A DNA stretch of 64,000 nt from Micromonospora sp. C31 (GTDB taxonomy: Bacteria; Actinomycetota; Actinomycetes; Mycobacteriales; Micromonosporaceae). Positions 8,494 to 17,923 of the stretch are shown in pieces; within the stretch, counting starts at the first letter, position 1, and each line of letters opens with the position of its first letter. Under the pieces are notes generated by a model, which was given only the letters and a program-made list of their open reading frames with translations, did not search any database and was not told the DNA's origin. A program made the position numbers and the translations under genes. The stretch is from NCBI RefSeq assembly GCF_018070575.1, contig NZ_JAGPXN010000005.1:62001-126000 (forward strand). The letters run 5' to 3'.

Positions 8494-9180
8494 GTGAGGC
8501 GTACACCGGAGCGTGCGGCAGCCCCGGCGGACCGGCCGGAGACGCTCGCTGACCTGCTCGGCGGGCGCCGGGGCGCGGTCGACGCCAGCCTGCCGCCGGT
8601 GGCGTTCGCGCTCGGTTGGCTGCTCGGCGGGCAGTCGCTGTGGGGCGGGGTGGGCGCGGCGGTGCTCACCGGCGCCGCGCTCGCCGGCTGGCGGCTGCAC
8701 CGGGGCGACCGGCCGCGTTCGGTGCTGATCGGGCTGCTGGCCGTCTGTGTGGCGGCGCTGGTCGCGTTGCGCACCGGTCGCGCCGAGGACTTCTTCCTCG
8801 TCCAGTTGCTGTCCAACGCGGCGAGCACCCTCGCCTGGGTGGTCAGCGTCGTGGTGCGCTGGCCGCTGCTCGGGGTGGTGGTGGGTGCCGTGCTCGGCCA
8901 GCGGACCCGCTGGCGCCGGGACCCGGCGCTGCTGCGGGGTTACGGCCGGGGCAGTTGGGTGTGGGTGGCGTCCTACCTGCTGCGGGTGGCGGTGTTCCTG
9001 CCGCTGTGGCTCGGCGGTCAGGTGGTCGCGCTGACGGTGGCCCGGGTCGCGCTGTCCTGGCCGCTGGTGGCGGCGGTGCTCGCGGTGAGCTGGGTGGTGG
9101 TGCGCCGGTCGCTGCCGGCCGGTCACCCGGGGCTGCGTCACCCGGTCGTCGGGGCCGTGGCGGAGCCGACGGGAAAGTAG
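8494..9180 (+). CDS. DUF3159 domain-containing membrane protein
   Basis: A 228-residue integral membrane protein with about five hydrophobic helices and the conserved DUF3159 core (ADLLGGRRGAVDASLPPVAFAL near the N terminus; GQRTRWRRDPALLRGY in the middle). The family is restricted to actinobacteria and has no assigned function. The GTG start follows a strong GGAGGG at proper distance. A rho-independent-type hairpin lies three bases after the stop. Confidence 0.88.
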   Translation: MRRTPERAAAPADRPETLADLLGGRRGAVDASLPPVAFALGWLLGGQSLWGGVGAAVLTGAALAGWRLHRGDRPRSVLIGLLAVCVAALVALRTGRAEDFFLVQLLSNAASTLAWVVSVVVRWPLLGVVVGAVLGQRTRWRRDPALLRGYGRGSWVWVASYLLRVAVFLPLWLGGQVVALTVARVALSWPLVAAVLAVSWVVVRRSLPAGHPGLRHPVVGAVAEPTGK

Positions 9181-9182
9181 AG

Positions 9183-9214
9183 GGAGAGGCCGCCACGGGG
9201 GGAGCGGCCTCTCC
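9183..9214 (+). terminator. Hairpin terminator after DUF3159 gene
   Basis: A perfect 11-bp stem (9183-9193 with 9204-9214) and a 10-nt loop, starting just after the stop codon. No U tract follows, as is usual in actinomycetes. Confidence 0.7.
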
Positions 9215-9308
9215 GGTGACGTACGTTACTCCGTCCCGGCCCCGCGCGTGATCCCGAGGTGACCGGATTTTCGGGCGTTTTCGCGCCGGGTGCATATCCG
9301 GGTGTGGT

Positions 9309-9357
9309 GGGGTGGGCCGGCTGCCCCGCTGCGTCGGCCGGTTGGCCGGCCCACCCC
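9309..9357. terminator. Long intergenic hairpin between convergent genes
   Basis: A perfect 13-bp stem (9309-9321 with 9345-9357) and a 23-nt loop in the gap between the DUF3159 gene and the convergent cellulase gene. It can serve either strand. Confidence 0.5.
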
Positions 9358-9421
9358 GGCCTGACCGTGGGAGTCAGGCCGTCCGCCGACCGGGCGCCTG
9401 CGTTCCCCCAGGCCCGGTCGG

Positions 9422-9457
9422 CCTCCGGGTGGACGGGCCGCGCCGCCCACCCGGAGG
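9422..9457 (-). terminator. Hairpin terminator after GH48 gene
   Basis: A perfect 11-bp stem (9422-9432 with 9447-9457) and a 14-nt loop, eight bases past the stop of the cellulase gene on the minus strand. Confidence 0.65.
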
Positions 9458-9464
9458 AGTCGGT

Positions 9465-12365
9465 TCAGCCGTTGGGGAACAGCTTGCCGTAGTCGGCGTA
9501 CGCCATGGCGACGTCCGCCTGAGCCCAGAACCGGTGGTACTTGAACTCCGGCTCGGGACCGCCGTCGAGGTACGCCTGGACCTTCGGCCAGGCCGGGTCG
9601 TTCTTGTAGAAGGAGCGGATGTCGAGGAAGCTCTTGCCCGCGGCGACGGCGTCACCGTTGGGCATGGTTCCCGTCCAGCCCGGCGGCACGTAGAGGCCCT
9701 GGCCGGTGCTGGCGTCGTAGACGTCGTCGAAGCGGCGGTAGTCGCCGCGCTTCTCCACCGTGGAGACGCCCTGCGCGTCGCTGGCCGCGTGCAGCGCGTC
9801 CAGCAGCCCCTTGGCGGTGTTCTTCGCCGCCGCGTTGCCAGACTTCGCCGCGTACGCGATGAGGGTGCGGGCGTAGGCGGCGGCGATGCCGACGTCCTGG
9901 CCCTTCACCGTGACCTCGACGTGCAGGTTGGTGTTGGGCTGCGGGTTGGCCGGGTTCCAGGTGGTCGGCTGGCCGGTCCACTTCATGTCCGACGGGATCG
10001 ACCAGTTGGCGCCCAGCGTGGTGTTGGCGATCGCCCACGGCACCCACTTGTCCAGCAGGGCCTTGGCCTTGGCGTTGCCGGTCTCCAGGTACAGCTCGGC
10101 GATGCGCTGCATCGACCAGGCCTGCATGCCGAACCACTGGTTCGACGGCGGGTCGTTGTAGACCGGGTCGACGTCGTAGAACATGCCGTAGAAGGTCGAC
10201 GTGCCGGCCGGGGGCTGACCGTAGTGCCCGCCCCAGCTGTTGGTCGCGCCGCCGGCGATGCCGCCCTCGGCGGACTGGAGCCAGGTGTAGAACTCCAGCT
10301 GCCGCTCCAGGCTCTTGGTCCAGTCGGTGACGGCCGTCGGCGACTTCGGCTTCAGCTCGTTGACGTTGGTCAGCGCCCAGGCCGCGAACGGGTTCTGGTA
10401 GCCGAAGTGGTTGTGGCTGGAGCCGATGCGCCACGACCAGTTCTGGTTCGGCTCGTACGCGCCGCCCCAGGCGTAGTACCAGGACATCAGGTAGTGCGCC
10501 GAGTCCTTGCCGGTGCCGGCCGGGCAGGCGGCGGCGCCGACGCAGTTGCCGATCTTCTTGAAGTACTTGTCGAACATCGCGTAGCGCAGGTAGTCGCCCA
10601 TCTTCGCGGCCTTGGCCACGGTGGCCGCCACGTCGGCCTCCTTGCCCTGCTCCTTGGCCCAGGTCAGGGCCCAGTACGCGGCCTGCACGGCGCGGGCGTC
10701 GGCGTCGGGGGCGTTGGTGTACTTCCACTGCTTCGCCGGCGCGTTCGCCTCCTTGACGAACAGGTCCAGGTAGCCCTTGCTGCCGCCGTGGGCGAAGGTG
10801 TCGCAGGACGGCTGCGGCACGGTCTCCCACACCGACTCCTGGGTGCCCCGCTGGAAGGTGTTGATGTACGCCGGCCGGGTGGTGCCGTCGCCGCAGCGGC
10901 CGTAGCCGTAGGTGTTGTCCACGTCGAGCAGCCAGTGCATGCCGTAGATGTCACCGGTGCCGTAGGTGTTCTGCAGCTCCGCGCGCAGCGGGTCCTGGCC
11001 GACCGGCACGGACGCCTCGAGCTGCGACGGGTACTGGCTGGGCAGGTCGTGCTCGGCGGCGTACTGGGCGGTGCCGGCCGCGCCCGCGGTCGGCTGGTCG
11101 GCGTGCGACGGAATGATGTACTTCTCCATCACGGTCCAGGAGTTGTTGAACGGCGCCCAGTTCTGGGTCACCCGGCCGTACTGGGCCTCCAGCCACAGCC
11201 AGAAGCTGAAGGCCTCGGAGGTCGTCTCGTGGCCGTGGTCGGGTGCCTCGACGATCAGCGTCTCGATCGAGTGGTACGGCACGCCCTCGGGGCTGAAGTA
11301 GCCCGAGTTCTTGATCTTGCCGTACTGGTCGAGGAACCGCTTGACGTAGGTGTCGTCCCCGCCACCGGTGTCGTTGTCGATCTCGGTGGCGGTGATGGCC
11401 AGCGGCGCGTAGCCGGTCGCCGAGGCGGTGACGGTGGCGGTGCCGCCGAGCGTGTCGGCGTCCTCGGCCGCCGCGACGGTCACGTTCACCCCGGTGTTCC
11501 AGTTGCTGGGGGTCAGCGTCACCGAGGCCGGCGAGACGGTGATGTCGGTGTCGCCGGTGCGGGCCAGCGAGACCGGCACGTTGGCCGGGGGCGCCGCGCT
11601 GAGCTTGAGGTTGACCGTCGAGCTGCCGCCCTCGGTCACGCTCACCGCCGACGGAGTGGCGACCAGCATCGGCCCGGACGCCGCCGCGACGGTGAAGGAC
11701 TTCTCGGCCGTGGCGGTCAGGTTCGCGTTGTCGTACGCCTTGGCCTGCACCGTGTACGCGCCGGCGGGCAGGTCTTCGAGGGTGTAGCCGTACGGGGCGG
11801 TGGTGTCGGTGTTGACCAGCAGGCCGTTGCGGTAGAACTCGACCTTGCTGATCGTGCCGTCCGGGTCGCTGGCGGTGGCGCTCAGCGGCACGTCGGCGGG
11901 GGCCTCGAACGGGCCGGCCGGCACGCCCAGCGCGACGGTCGGCGGCTGTTGCTGGGTGCCGCCGCAGGTGACGCCGTTGACCGAGAAGGAGGTCGGCTTC
12001 GGGTTGGTGCCGCTGTGCGTGCCGTTGAAGCCGATGCTGGTGGAGGCGCCCGTGCCGATGCCCCCGTTCCACGCCTCGTTGGTGGCCGTGACCTGGTTGC
12101 CGGTCTGGCTCCACCTGGCCGACCAGCCCTGGGTCACCTTCTGGTCGCCGGGGAAGGCGAACTTCAACGTCCAGCCGTTGATCGGGTCGCCGAGGTTCTT
12201 GATGGTGACGTTGGCGGTGAAGCCGTTGCTCCAGTCGCTGGTCGCGTAGACCACGTCGCAGGCGGGGGCGGCCTGCGCGGCGCCGGCCGGCAGGGTCACC
12301 CCGCCGACGGCGAGCGCGGCGGCGGCGACCATCGCCAGGCGGCGACGTCTTGCCAGATTTCTCAT
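9465..12365 (-). CDS. Secreted GH48 cellulase with CBM2 and two Ig-like domains
   Basis: A 966-residue processive cellulase. Order of parts: signal peptide (1-32, cut after AAQA), family 2 cellulose-binding module (about 33-138, Cys36 and a second Cys near 135), Ig-like domain (about 145-235, SKVEFYRNGLLVNT), a second beta-sandwich linker (about 240-340), and a complete GH48 catalytic domain to the end. The GH48 part keeps HETTSEAFSFWLWLEAQYG, whose Glu matches the known catalytic acid of the family. GH48 enzymes release cellobiose from cellulose chain ends. The ATG at 12365 is fixed by the signal peptide and a GAGGAG site. A CebR-like box and a second one farther up indicate cellobiose control. 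It is divergent from a GH1 beta-glucosidase that could split the released cellobiose. Confidence 0.96.
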   Translation of the reverse strand: MRNLARRRRLAMVAAAALAVGGVTLPAGAAQAAPACDVVYATSDWSNGFTANVTIKNLGDPINGWTLKFAFPGDQKVTQGWSARWSQTGNQVTATNEAWNGGIGTGASTSIGFNGTHSGTNPKPTSFSVNGVTCGGTQQQPPTVALGVPAGPFEAPADVPLSATASDPDGTISKVEFYRNGLLVNTDTTAPYGYTLEDLPAGAYTVQAKAYDNANLTATAEKSFTVAAASGPMLVATPSAVSVTEGGSSTVNLKLSAAPPANVPVSLARTGDTDITVSPASVTLTPSNWNTGVNVTVAAAEDADTLGGTATVTASATGYAPLAITATEIDNDTGGGDDTYVKRFLDQYGKIKNSGYFSPEGVPYHSIETLIVEAPDHGHETTSEAFSFWLWLEAQYGRVTQNWAPFNNSWTVMEKYIIPSHADQPTAGAAGTAQYAAEHDLPSQYPSQLEASVPVGQDPLRAELQNTYGTGDIYGMHWLLDVDNTYGYGRCGDGTTRPAYINTFQRGTQESVWETVPQPSCDTFAHGGSKGYLDLFVKEANAPAKQWKYTNAPDADARAVQAAYWALTWAKEQGKEADVAATVAKAAKMGDYLRYAMFDKYFKKIGNCVGAAACPAGTGKDSAHYLMSWYYAWGGAYEPNQNWSWRIGSSHNHFGYQNPFAAWALTNVNELKPKSPTAVTDWTKSLERQLEFYTWLQSAEGGIAGGATNSWGGHYGQPPAGTSTFYGMFYDVDPVYNDPPSNQWFGMQAWSMQRIAELYLETGNAKAKALLDKWVPWAIANTTLGANWSIPSDMKWTGQPTTWNPANPQPNTNLHVEVTVKGQDVGIAAAYARTLIAYAAKSGNAAAKNTAKGLLDALHAASDAQGVSTVEKRGDYRRFDDVYDASTGQGLYVPPGWTGTMPNGDAVAAGKSFLDIRSFYKNDPAWPKVQAYLDGGPEPEFKYHRFWAQADVAMAYADYGKLFPNG

Positions 12366-12617
12366 GTGCGCGGTGTCTCCTCGGACCTGGCCGGGGACGC
12401 AACGGCCCCGGCGGGGCGCCCTGCCCGCGAACGGGGTCCGGGGCGCCCGGGGATGGTGGTCGCCCCGGCCGGGGCCGGGGTGCGGCGGGCGGCACCCCCT
12501 GCGGGGCGGCGACTCCGCCGGGTGCGTCGGATGCCGTACCGGAGACACCGGCTGCCCTCGGCGACCCACGCTTGCGCGATCTGGCTCCGCGTCGCGGTGG
12601 CGACAGTGTGCCACGCA

Positions 12618-12631
12618 TGGAAGCGCTCCCA
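12618..12631. promoter_or_regulatory. CebR-like operator box 1
   Basis: TGGAAGCGCTCCCA differs in one position from the perfect palindrome TGGGAGCGCTCCCA, the operator recognised by the LacI-family cellobiose regulator CebR in Streptomyces. It lies about 250 bp upstream of the GH48 start. Confidence 0.75.
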
Positions 12632-12723
12632 CAATGGCCGGACGCGCGCCGATGCAGCAACATGTTTCGATCTCGTTTTGGGGCTTTCACAAAGCCGTGA
12701 CGGGCGTTACAGTCGCAGCATCG

Positions 12724-12747
12724 GTCGATGGGAGCGCTTCCATCGAC
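12724..12747. promoter_or_regulatory. CebR-like operator box 2 in a 24-bp palindrome
   Basis: TGGGAGCGCTTCCA (12729-12742) is one mismatch from the CebR palindrome and sits inside a wider inverted repeat with 8-bp arms GTCGATGG and CCATCGAC. It is the more distal of the two boxes in front of the GH48 gene. Confidence 0.72.
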
Positions 12748-12809
12748 GGAGCTCCAATTAGAAGATCACCCGGGCCCGTCGACGACGGAACCCGGGGAGT
12801 CAGCCCGAG

Positions 12810-12846
12810 GGCTGACGGCGGGCCAGCCCGGACACCGCCGTCAGCC
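12810..12846. terminator. Perfect 12-bp hairpin
   Basis: Stem 12810-12821 with 12835-12846 and a 13-nt loop, inside the gap between the cellulose genes. It may be a terminator or a structured leader element. Confidence 0.4.
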
Positions 12847-12867
12847 ATCCCGCCAACACGGAGGGAG

Positions 12868-12993
12868 GTGGATCCGCTAGCCACTCGCGTGGCCCGGCTC
12901 CCGCGCGACACGCACGACAGGACGCCAATTCCGCCCGTGCGTGTGCAGCAATGGTGGGGACGGGGGTTGCCCTCCCCCGTCCCCACACACTAA
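12868..12993 (+). CDS. Possible small open frame with tandem Trp codons
   Basis: A 41-codon frame beginning at GTG (12868), directly after GAGGGAG, and ending TAA at 12993. It encodes Val-Gln-Gln-Trp-Trp near its C terminus, and the two Trp codons lie at the left arm of a 13-bp hairpin. The arrangement resembles a leader peptide, but no target gene is obvious and the ribosome site is too close to the start. It could equally be chance. Confidence 0.2.
   Translation: MDPLATRVARLPRDTHDRTPIPPVRVQQWWGRGLPSPVPTH
12954..12986 (+). terminator. Strong hairpin between the cellulose genes
   Basis: A perfect 13-bp stem (12954-12966 with 12974-12986) and a 7-nt loop. It lies 330 bp before the GH1 start, so it would end a short transcript coming from the operator region. 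Confidence 0.6.
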
Positions 12994-13269
12994 ACCCCCT
13001 TTCACGATGGGAAAAGAGGCCGACGGGACTGGCCGTGTCGCCGTTCCGACCGGCCTCGTCCGCTGTCCGCCCGCACCGCCCGGTCGACGCCCCGCGCCCC
13101 GGCGCCCCGGCGTCCCGCGGCCGGCCACCCGAGCGCCGGCGCGTCACCGCCGCCCCCGCTCCCGCACCGCCGTCGCGGGCGTACGACTCACCCCCCCTCC
13201 GCCACCCCGGCCACCACCACCCGGCAGGCCCCGGGCGGAGGCGACCGTCCGGGGCCTGCTGCCCTATGC

Positions 13270-13283
13270 TGGGAGCGCTCCCG
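13270..13283. promoter_or_regulatory. CebR-like operator box 3
   Basis: TGGGAGCGCTCCCG matches 13 of 14 positions of the CebR operator and lies 36 bp upstream of the beta-glucosidase start codon. Binding there would block transcription of the GH1 gene. Confidence 0.8.
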
Positions 13284-13319
13284 GCCCGGCGGTGGCCACG
13301 CAGACCATGAGGAGAACCG

Positions 13320-14792
13320 ATGTCGATGCCCACCCCGCGCCCGCCCCACGGCGCCGCGCTCTCCGCCACCGCCCCCGCCGCCCCGGTCGGCACCGGAACG
13401 GACGCCGTCCGCGCCCTGACCGGCCACGGGAACCAGCCCCACGGCCCGGCGCCGGCGGGCGACGGGGCGCCGGCGGGCGACCTGCGCTTCCCCGCGGGCT
13501 TCGGCTGGGGGGCGGCCACCTCCGCCTACCAGATCGAGGGCGCGGCCAAGGAGGACGGCCGTGGCGAGTCGATCTGGGACACCTTCAGCCGCACGCCGGG
13601 CCGCACGCGAAACGGCGACACCGGCGACGTGGCCGCCGACCACTACCACCGGTACGCCGAGGACCTCGACCTGATGCGCGACCTCGGGCTGCACAGCTAC
13701 CGGTTCTCCATCTCCTGGCCGCGCGTGCAGGCCGACGGCACCGGCGCACCCAACCAGCGCGGGCTCGACTTCTACCGCCGCCTCGTCGACGGGCTGCACG
13801 AGCGGGGCATCGCGCCCATGGCGACACTGTTCCACTGGGACCTGCCGCAGGCCCTCCAGGACGCCGGCGGCTGGGAGTCGCGCGACGTCGCCCACCGCTT
13901 CGCCGACTACGCCGAGATCGTCTTCCGTGCGCTCGGCGACCGGGTGCCCGTCTGGCTGACCGTCAACGAGCCGAAGACGGTGGTGCAGAACGGCTACCTG
14001 GAAGGACACCACGCCCCGGGCCGGCGGGACCCGGCCGCCGCGTACCTGGTCGCCCACCACCTCCACCTGGCCCACGGGCTCGCCGTCGCCGCGCACCGCG
14101 CCACCGGCGCCGGCCGGATCGGCCCGGCGCTCAACCTGCACCCCTGCTACCCGGCCGACGACTCACCCGCGGCGGCCCGGGCCGCCCGGCTGCACGACGG
14201 CTACGAGAACCGCCTCTATCTCGACCCGATCCTCACCGGCCGCTACCCGCAGGACGTGCTGGACGACCTCGGGCCCGACAGCCGGCTGGTCCGCGGCATC
14301 CGCGAGGGGGACCTGGCGACCATCTCCGCGCCGGTGGACCTGCTCGCCGTGCAGTACTACACGCCCTACTACCTCACCGGCGACGGTGCGACGACCCCGC
14401 GCTGGCCCACCTCCCAGGCGTCCTGGCAGCAGATCCACCCCGACGGGATGTACGACATCCTGACCCGGGTGACCCGCGACTACGGCCCGATCCCGCTCAC
14501 CGTCACCGAGAACGGGCTGCCCACCCCGGACACCCTCGACGCCGACGGCACGGTCGACGACGCCGGGCGGGTGACCTTCCTGCGCGACCACCTCGCCGCC
14601 GCCCACCGGGCCGTGGCCGCCGGCGTGCCGCTGGAGAGCTACCACGTCTGGTCCCTGCTCGACAACTTCGAGTGGGACGCGGGATACGACGAGCGCTGGG
14701 GCCTGGTCTACGTGGACTACCAGACCCAGCGGCGCGTGCTCAAGCGCAGCGCGCACTGGTACCGCCAGGTCATCGCCGCCAACGGTCTCTGA
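13320..14792 (+). CDS. GH1 beta-glucosidase
   Basis: A 490-residue family 1 glycoside hydrolase, probably cytoplasmic, splitting cellobiose to glucose. The catalytic acid/base is E217 in TVNEP and the nucleophile E397 in VTENG; the sugar-binding FGWGAATSAYQIEGA and the C-terminal SLLDNFEWDAGYDERWGLVYVD are intact. The first 50 or so residues are a Pro/Ala/Gly-rich extension without a signal peptide, longer than usual. The ATG follows a good GAGGAG. A CebR-like box sits directly upstream, which ties it to the GH48 cellulase and to induction by cellobiose. Confidence 0.95.
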   Translation: MSMPTPRPPHGAALSATAPAAPVGTGTDAVRALTGHGNQPHGPAPAGDGAPAGDLRFPAGFGWGAATSAYQIEGAAKEDGRGESIWDTFSRTPGRTRNGDTGDVAADHYHRYAEDLDLMRDLGLHSYRFSISWPRVQADGTGAPNQRGLDFYRRLVDGLHERGIAPMATLFHWDLPQALQDAGGWESRDVAHRFADYAEIVFRALGDRVPVWLTVNEPKTVVQNGYLEGHHAPGRRDPAAAYLVAHHLHLAHGLAVAAHRATGAGRIGPALNLHPCYPADDSPAAARAARLHDGYENRLYLDPILTGRYPQDVLDDLGPDSRLVRGIREGDLATISAPVDLLAVQYYTPYYLTGDGATTPRWPTSQASWQQIHPDGMYDILTRVTRDYGPIPLTVTENGLPTPDTLDADGTVDDAGRVTFLRDHLAAAHRAVAAGVPLESYHVWSLLDNFEWDAGYDERWGLVYVDYQTQRRVLKRSAHWYRQVIAANGL

Positions 14793-14805
14793 CCGCCCGG
14801 CCCCT

Positions 14806-14838
14806 CCACCCCGGCACCGGTCGACGGCGCCGGGGTGG
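14806..14838. terminator. Hairpin between convergent genes
   Basis: A perfect 10-bp stem (14806-14815 with 14829-14838) and a 13-nt loop, between the ends of the GH1 gene and the roadblock gene. It can end both transcripts. Confidence 0.6.
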
Positions 14839-14861
14839 GCACCGGAACGGACGCCGCCCCG

Positions 14862-15284
14862 TCAGCGGGGCAGGGCCTGCTGGAGTTCCGCCCGCAACGC
14901 CGGGGTGAGCATCTCCCCCGCCTGCTTGGCCAGCCGCGCCATCTCGTAGCCGACCACACCGATGTCGGCCTCCGCACCGGCCAGCGTGGCCAGGATGGAG
15001 CCGTCGCGGACCTGCATGACCAGGAAGTAGCCGCGCCCCATCTCGACGACCGTCTGCTTGACGACGTCGCCGTCGAACATCTGCGCCGCGCCCGCCGTGA
15101 TGCTCATCAGGCCCGAGGTCACCGCCGCGAGCTTGTCGGCGTTGTCGCGAGGCAGGTGGTCGGAGATCGCGACCAGCAGGCCGTCGGAGGAGACCACGAT
15201 GGCGTGCACCACCCCCGGCACCCGATCCGCGAACCCGCTGACCAGCCAGCTGAGGTCGCGGGCCTCCCGGCTCAACGTCGTCAT
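14862..15284 (-). CDS. Roadblock/LC7 domain protein (CvnB-like)
   Basis: A 140-residue roadblock/LC7 protein with [29 protein letters not shown] near the N terminus. In actinomycete conservons this subunit (CvnB) sits between the sensor kinase CvnA and the CvnC/CvnD pair and is thought to help regulate the small GTPase. Its ATG overlaps the stop of the kinase gene (ATGA), so translation is coupled. Unusually, no CvnC (DUF742) or CvnD (Rab-like GTPase) gene follows; the next gene is a convergent beta-glucosidase. Confidence 0.92.
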   Translation of the reverse strand: MTTLSREARDLSWLVSGFADRVPGVVHAIVVSSDGLLVAISDHLPRDNADKLAAVTSGLMSITAGAAQMFDGDVVKQTVVEMGRGYFLVMQVRDGSILATLAGAEADIGVVGYEMARLAKQAGEMLTPALRAELQQALPR

Positions 15285-17824
15285 CGCTGTCCCCCTTCGG
15301 TGCGTACGCCGCCCGGCGGCATGGAAATCTCCGTGGTGTCTTCTGCCTCGGCCCGCCGTACCCCGCTGTAGAGCCGGGACAACATCCCCCCGACCGCCTC
15401 CGGGTCCGGGTCGTGGCGCACCGCCGGCTGCTGCGGTCCCGCCGGCCGGGTGACGGCCGAGAGCTGCGCCATCGGCACCCGGACGGGCAGCCCGCGCTCG
15501 TTGGTCCCGCCGGTGACCGGAACGGCCGGCGGCGTGGGTGAGGCCTGCGGTGCCGGAGCCGGCGACGGCCCCTGCCGGGACCACCAGCCGCCGTCGGTGG
15601 ACGCGGGCCGCCGGGCCTGCGGGGCGAGGACGTCCTCGGCCCGCACCGGGACCGACCGGGCCGCCCGGCGCCCGTCGGCCGGCGGCTCGCCCGCCACCCG
15701 CGCGCCGCCCCACACCGGCGGTCGTCCGGCCACCGGCAGCTCGCCGTTCGTCGGTACGCCGCCCCACGCCGCATCGGCGGCCGTGGCGGTCAGCATCCGC
15801 CTGGGGCCGGGTGGCTCCCGCTCGGGGGCCGGCGCCAGCAGGCCGCCGGGCAGCCGCACCCGGGCCACGAGGCCGCCCTCGCCGCCGGCCAGGCGCACCT
15901 CGACGCCCAGCCGGGCGGCCAGGTGGCTGACCACGAACAGGCCCATCCGCTCGACCGTCGCCACGTCGGCGGCCGGCGGGGTGGCGAGGACGGCGTTCGC
16001 CTCGGCCAGGGCGGCCGGGCCCATGCCGAGCCCCTGGTCGGCGATCTCGATGACAGCGCCGGCGCCCTCGGCCCGGGCGGTGACCGCCACGACCGTGTCC
16101 GGACGGGAGAAGGAGGTGGCGTTCTCCAGCAGTTCGGCGAGGACGTGGACCAGCTCGCCGACGGCGTGGCCGACGACGTACAGGTCGGCCACCGCCCCGT
16201 GCCGGACCCGCTGGTAGTGCTCGATCTCGGCGCTGGCGGCGAGCAGCATCGCCCCGAGCCCCACCGGCTGGTTCCACCGGCGGGTCGACTCGGTCCCGGC
16301 GAGCACCAGCAGGCTGTCGTCGTTGCGCCGCATCCGGGCGGCCAGGTGGTCGAGCTTGAAGAGGTTCTCGAGCTGGTCCGGGTCGCTCTCCTCGCGCTCC
16401 AGGTCGTCGAGCAGCTCCAACTGACGCTCCACGAGCACCTGGCTGCGCCGGGCGAGGTTCACGAACATCGCGTTGACGTTGCGCCGGGTGGTCGCCTGTT
16501 CGACGGCGACGTTGACCGCGCTGCGGTGCACCGCGACGAACGCCTCCGCCAGCTCGCCGATCTCGTCGAGCGAACGGACCACCGCCGGCGGAACCTCGAT
16601 CGCGGGTACGCCCCCGGTCACGGTGCCCAGCCGGTCGAGGGCCTCCGGCAGCTCCATCTGGGCGATCCGCAGTGCCTGGCCGCGCAGCAGCCGCATCGAC
16701 CGGGCGATGGACCGGCCGACGAGCACGGAGATGAGCAGCGCCACCAGCAGCACCGAGAGGATGCTGCCGACGACCAGCAGCGTGGTCCGCAGCTGCGTGG
16801 CGCTCACCTCGTCGGCCTGCCGTACGGCGTCGTCGAGCACCGACGCCTCGAACTGGCGCAACAGCTCCTGGCGCTGTTCGCTGGCCGCCCACCACTGTGG
16901 AGCCGGCAGCACGGCGGGTGCGACGGCGCCGGTCGGCAGGCTCTGCTCCTCCAGCCGGGTGGCCGCCAGGAACGCCTGGTCCACCGAGGTCTCGTCGTAG
17001 CGGCGGACCTGCTCGGCGGTGGCGACGACCCGGAACGCGCCCAGCGCCGTCAGCTGCTGGGCGCGCAGATCGGTCAGGACCACCCGGTCCTGCACGCCGT
17101 ACCGGCCGGCGCGGGCACCCTCGTAGAGCTGCGCGCGGACCCGCGACGAGAGTTCCTTGACCCGGGCGAGCTGCACGTAGCGCAGCACCGCGTCGCTGAG
17201 CGCCGGCCGGTCCTCGCCCGGCGAGGGCTCGGCGAGGAGGCCGAGCAGCGCGTCGACGGCCCGGTGGTAGTTGCTCAGGATGGTGTCGCTGCCCAACACC
17301 GCCGGGGGGATCGCGGCCCGGATGTAGACGACCTGGTCGTATGCCTCCAGCACCTCCGAGTAGGCGACCCGCCAGGAGGCGTCGGCGTCGGCCAGCGGTT
17401 CGGCCGCCCGACGCAGGTCACGCAGCGCCTGGTCGGAGGCGCGCTGCAACGGCTTCAACACGACGATCGCCGCGTCCCGGTCGGCGCCCGCGCCGCCGCG
17501 GCGCAGCTCACCCAGCTCACCGGCGGCCCGGTCGCGTTCCTGCTGGAGCTGGTGCACCAGCGTGACGACCTCCCGGCCGATGCCCACCTGCTGGGCGAAG
17601 TCGCCCAGCGCGGTCGTCCGCCCGACCAGGGTGTGCGTCTGCACGCCGGCCAGCACCAGGAACGCGACGGACGGAAGCACCAGCACGGTGACGAGCTTGG
17701 TGCGCATCCGCCAGTCGCGCAGCCGGAACGGGGAGCGGCGGCGGTGCGGCACGACCCGGACGTCGAAGCGACGCCGGCGGTGCTGCGACACCGCGCCGCC
17801 GGACGGTTCCGGACCTGCCCCCAC
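15281..17824 (-). CDS. Nitrate/nitrite-sensor-type histidine kinase (CvnA-like)
   Basis: An 847-residue membrane sensor kinase. After a basic N terminus come a first transmembrane helix, a nitrate/nitrite-sensing-type extracytoplasmic helical domain, a second helix ([22 protein letters not shown]), a HAMP segment and a dimerisation region ([23 protein letters not shown]). A HATPase domain follows, with N box [13 protein letters not shown] and G box DQGLGMG, then a disordered Pro/Ala-rich tail of about 170 residues. The GTG at 17824 is preferred: GGGAGGAGACAGGG precedes it, while the further upstream frame has no such site. It forms an overlapping pair with the roadblock gene, as in a conservon. 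Confidence 0.9.
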   Translation of the reverse strand: MGAGPEPSGGAVSQHRRRRFDVRVVPHRRRSPFRLRDWRMRTKLVTVLVLPSVAFLVLAGVQTHTLVGRTTALGDFAQQVGIGREVVTLVHQLQQERDRAAGELGELRRGGAGADRDAAIVVLKPLQRASDQALRDLRRAAEPLADADASWRVAYSEVLEAYDQVVYIRAAIPPAVLGSDTILSNYHRAVDALLGLLAEPSPGEDRPALSDAVLRYVQLARVKELSSRVRAQLYEGARAGRYGVQDRVVLTDLRAQQLTALGAFRVVATAEQVRRYDETSVDQAFLAATRLEEQSLPTGAVAPAVLPAPQWWAASEQRQELLRQFEASVLDDAVRQADEVSATQLRTTLLVVGSILSVLLVALLISVLVGRSIARSMRLLRGQALRIAQMELPEALDRLGTVTGGVPAIEVPPAVVRSLDEIGELAEAFVAVHRSAVNVAVEQATTRRNVNAMFVNLARRSQVLVERQLELLDDLEREESDPDQLENLFKLDHLAARMRRNDDSLLVLAGTESTRRWNQPVGLGAMLLAASAEIEHYQRVRHGAVADLYVVGHAVGELVHVLAELLENATSFSRPDTVVAVTARAEGAGAVIEIADQGLGMGPAALAEANAVLATPPAADVATVERMGLFVVSHLAARLGVEVRLAGGEGGLVARVRLPGGLLAPAPEREPPGPRRMLTATAADAAWGGVPTNGELPVAGRPPVWGGARVAGEPPADGRRAARSVPVRAEDVLAPQARRPASTDGGWWSRQGPSPAPAPQASPTPPAVPVTGGTNERGLPVRVPMAQLSAVTRPAGPQQPAVRHDPDPEAVGGMLSRLYSGVRRAEAEDTTEISMPPGGVRTEGGQR

Positions 17825-17923
17825 CCCTGTCTCCTCCCTGTCCCGCGTCCGCCGGGAGCCGGGGAGCGGAGTCCATCCAACCAGGCCCGCGAGCCGTGTC
17901 AACGGGGCGGGCTGAGGTGCGAC

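Larger units (their letters stand above)
12366..13319. other. Long divergent intergenic region of the cellulose genes
   Basis: A 954-bp gap between the GH48 and GH1 genes with no convincing full-length gene. It holds three CebR-like palindromes, two perfect hairpins (12810-12846 and 12954-12986) and a possible 41-codon open frame ending in the second hairpin. A lower-GC patch (about 12645-12780) probably contains the GH48 promoter. The remaining parts are very GC-rich and show no clear feature. Confidence 0.6.

Noticed and set aside
12366..12630. A riboswitch in the long GH48 leader
   Set aside because: No known riboswitch core could be recognised. The leader is simply long and GC-rich.
9312..12761. 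An 1149-codon plus-strand frame over the cellulase gene
   Set aside because: Antisense shadow of the GH48 gene; no domain, no ribosome site, biased composition.
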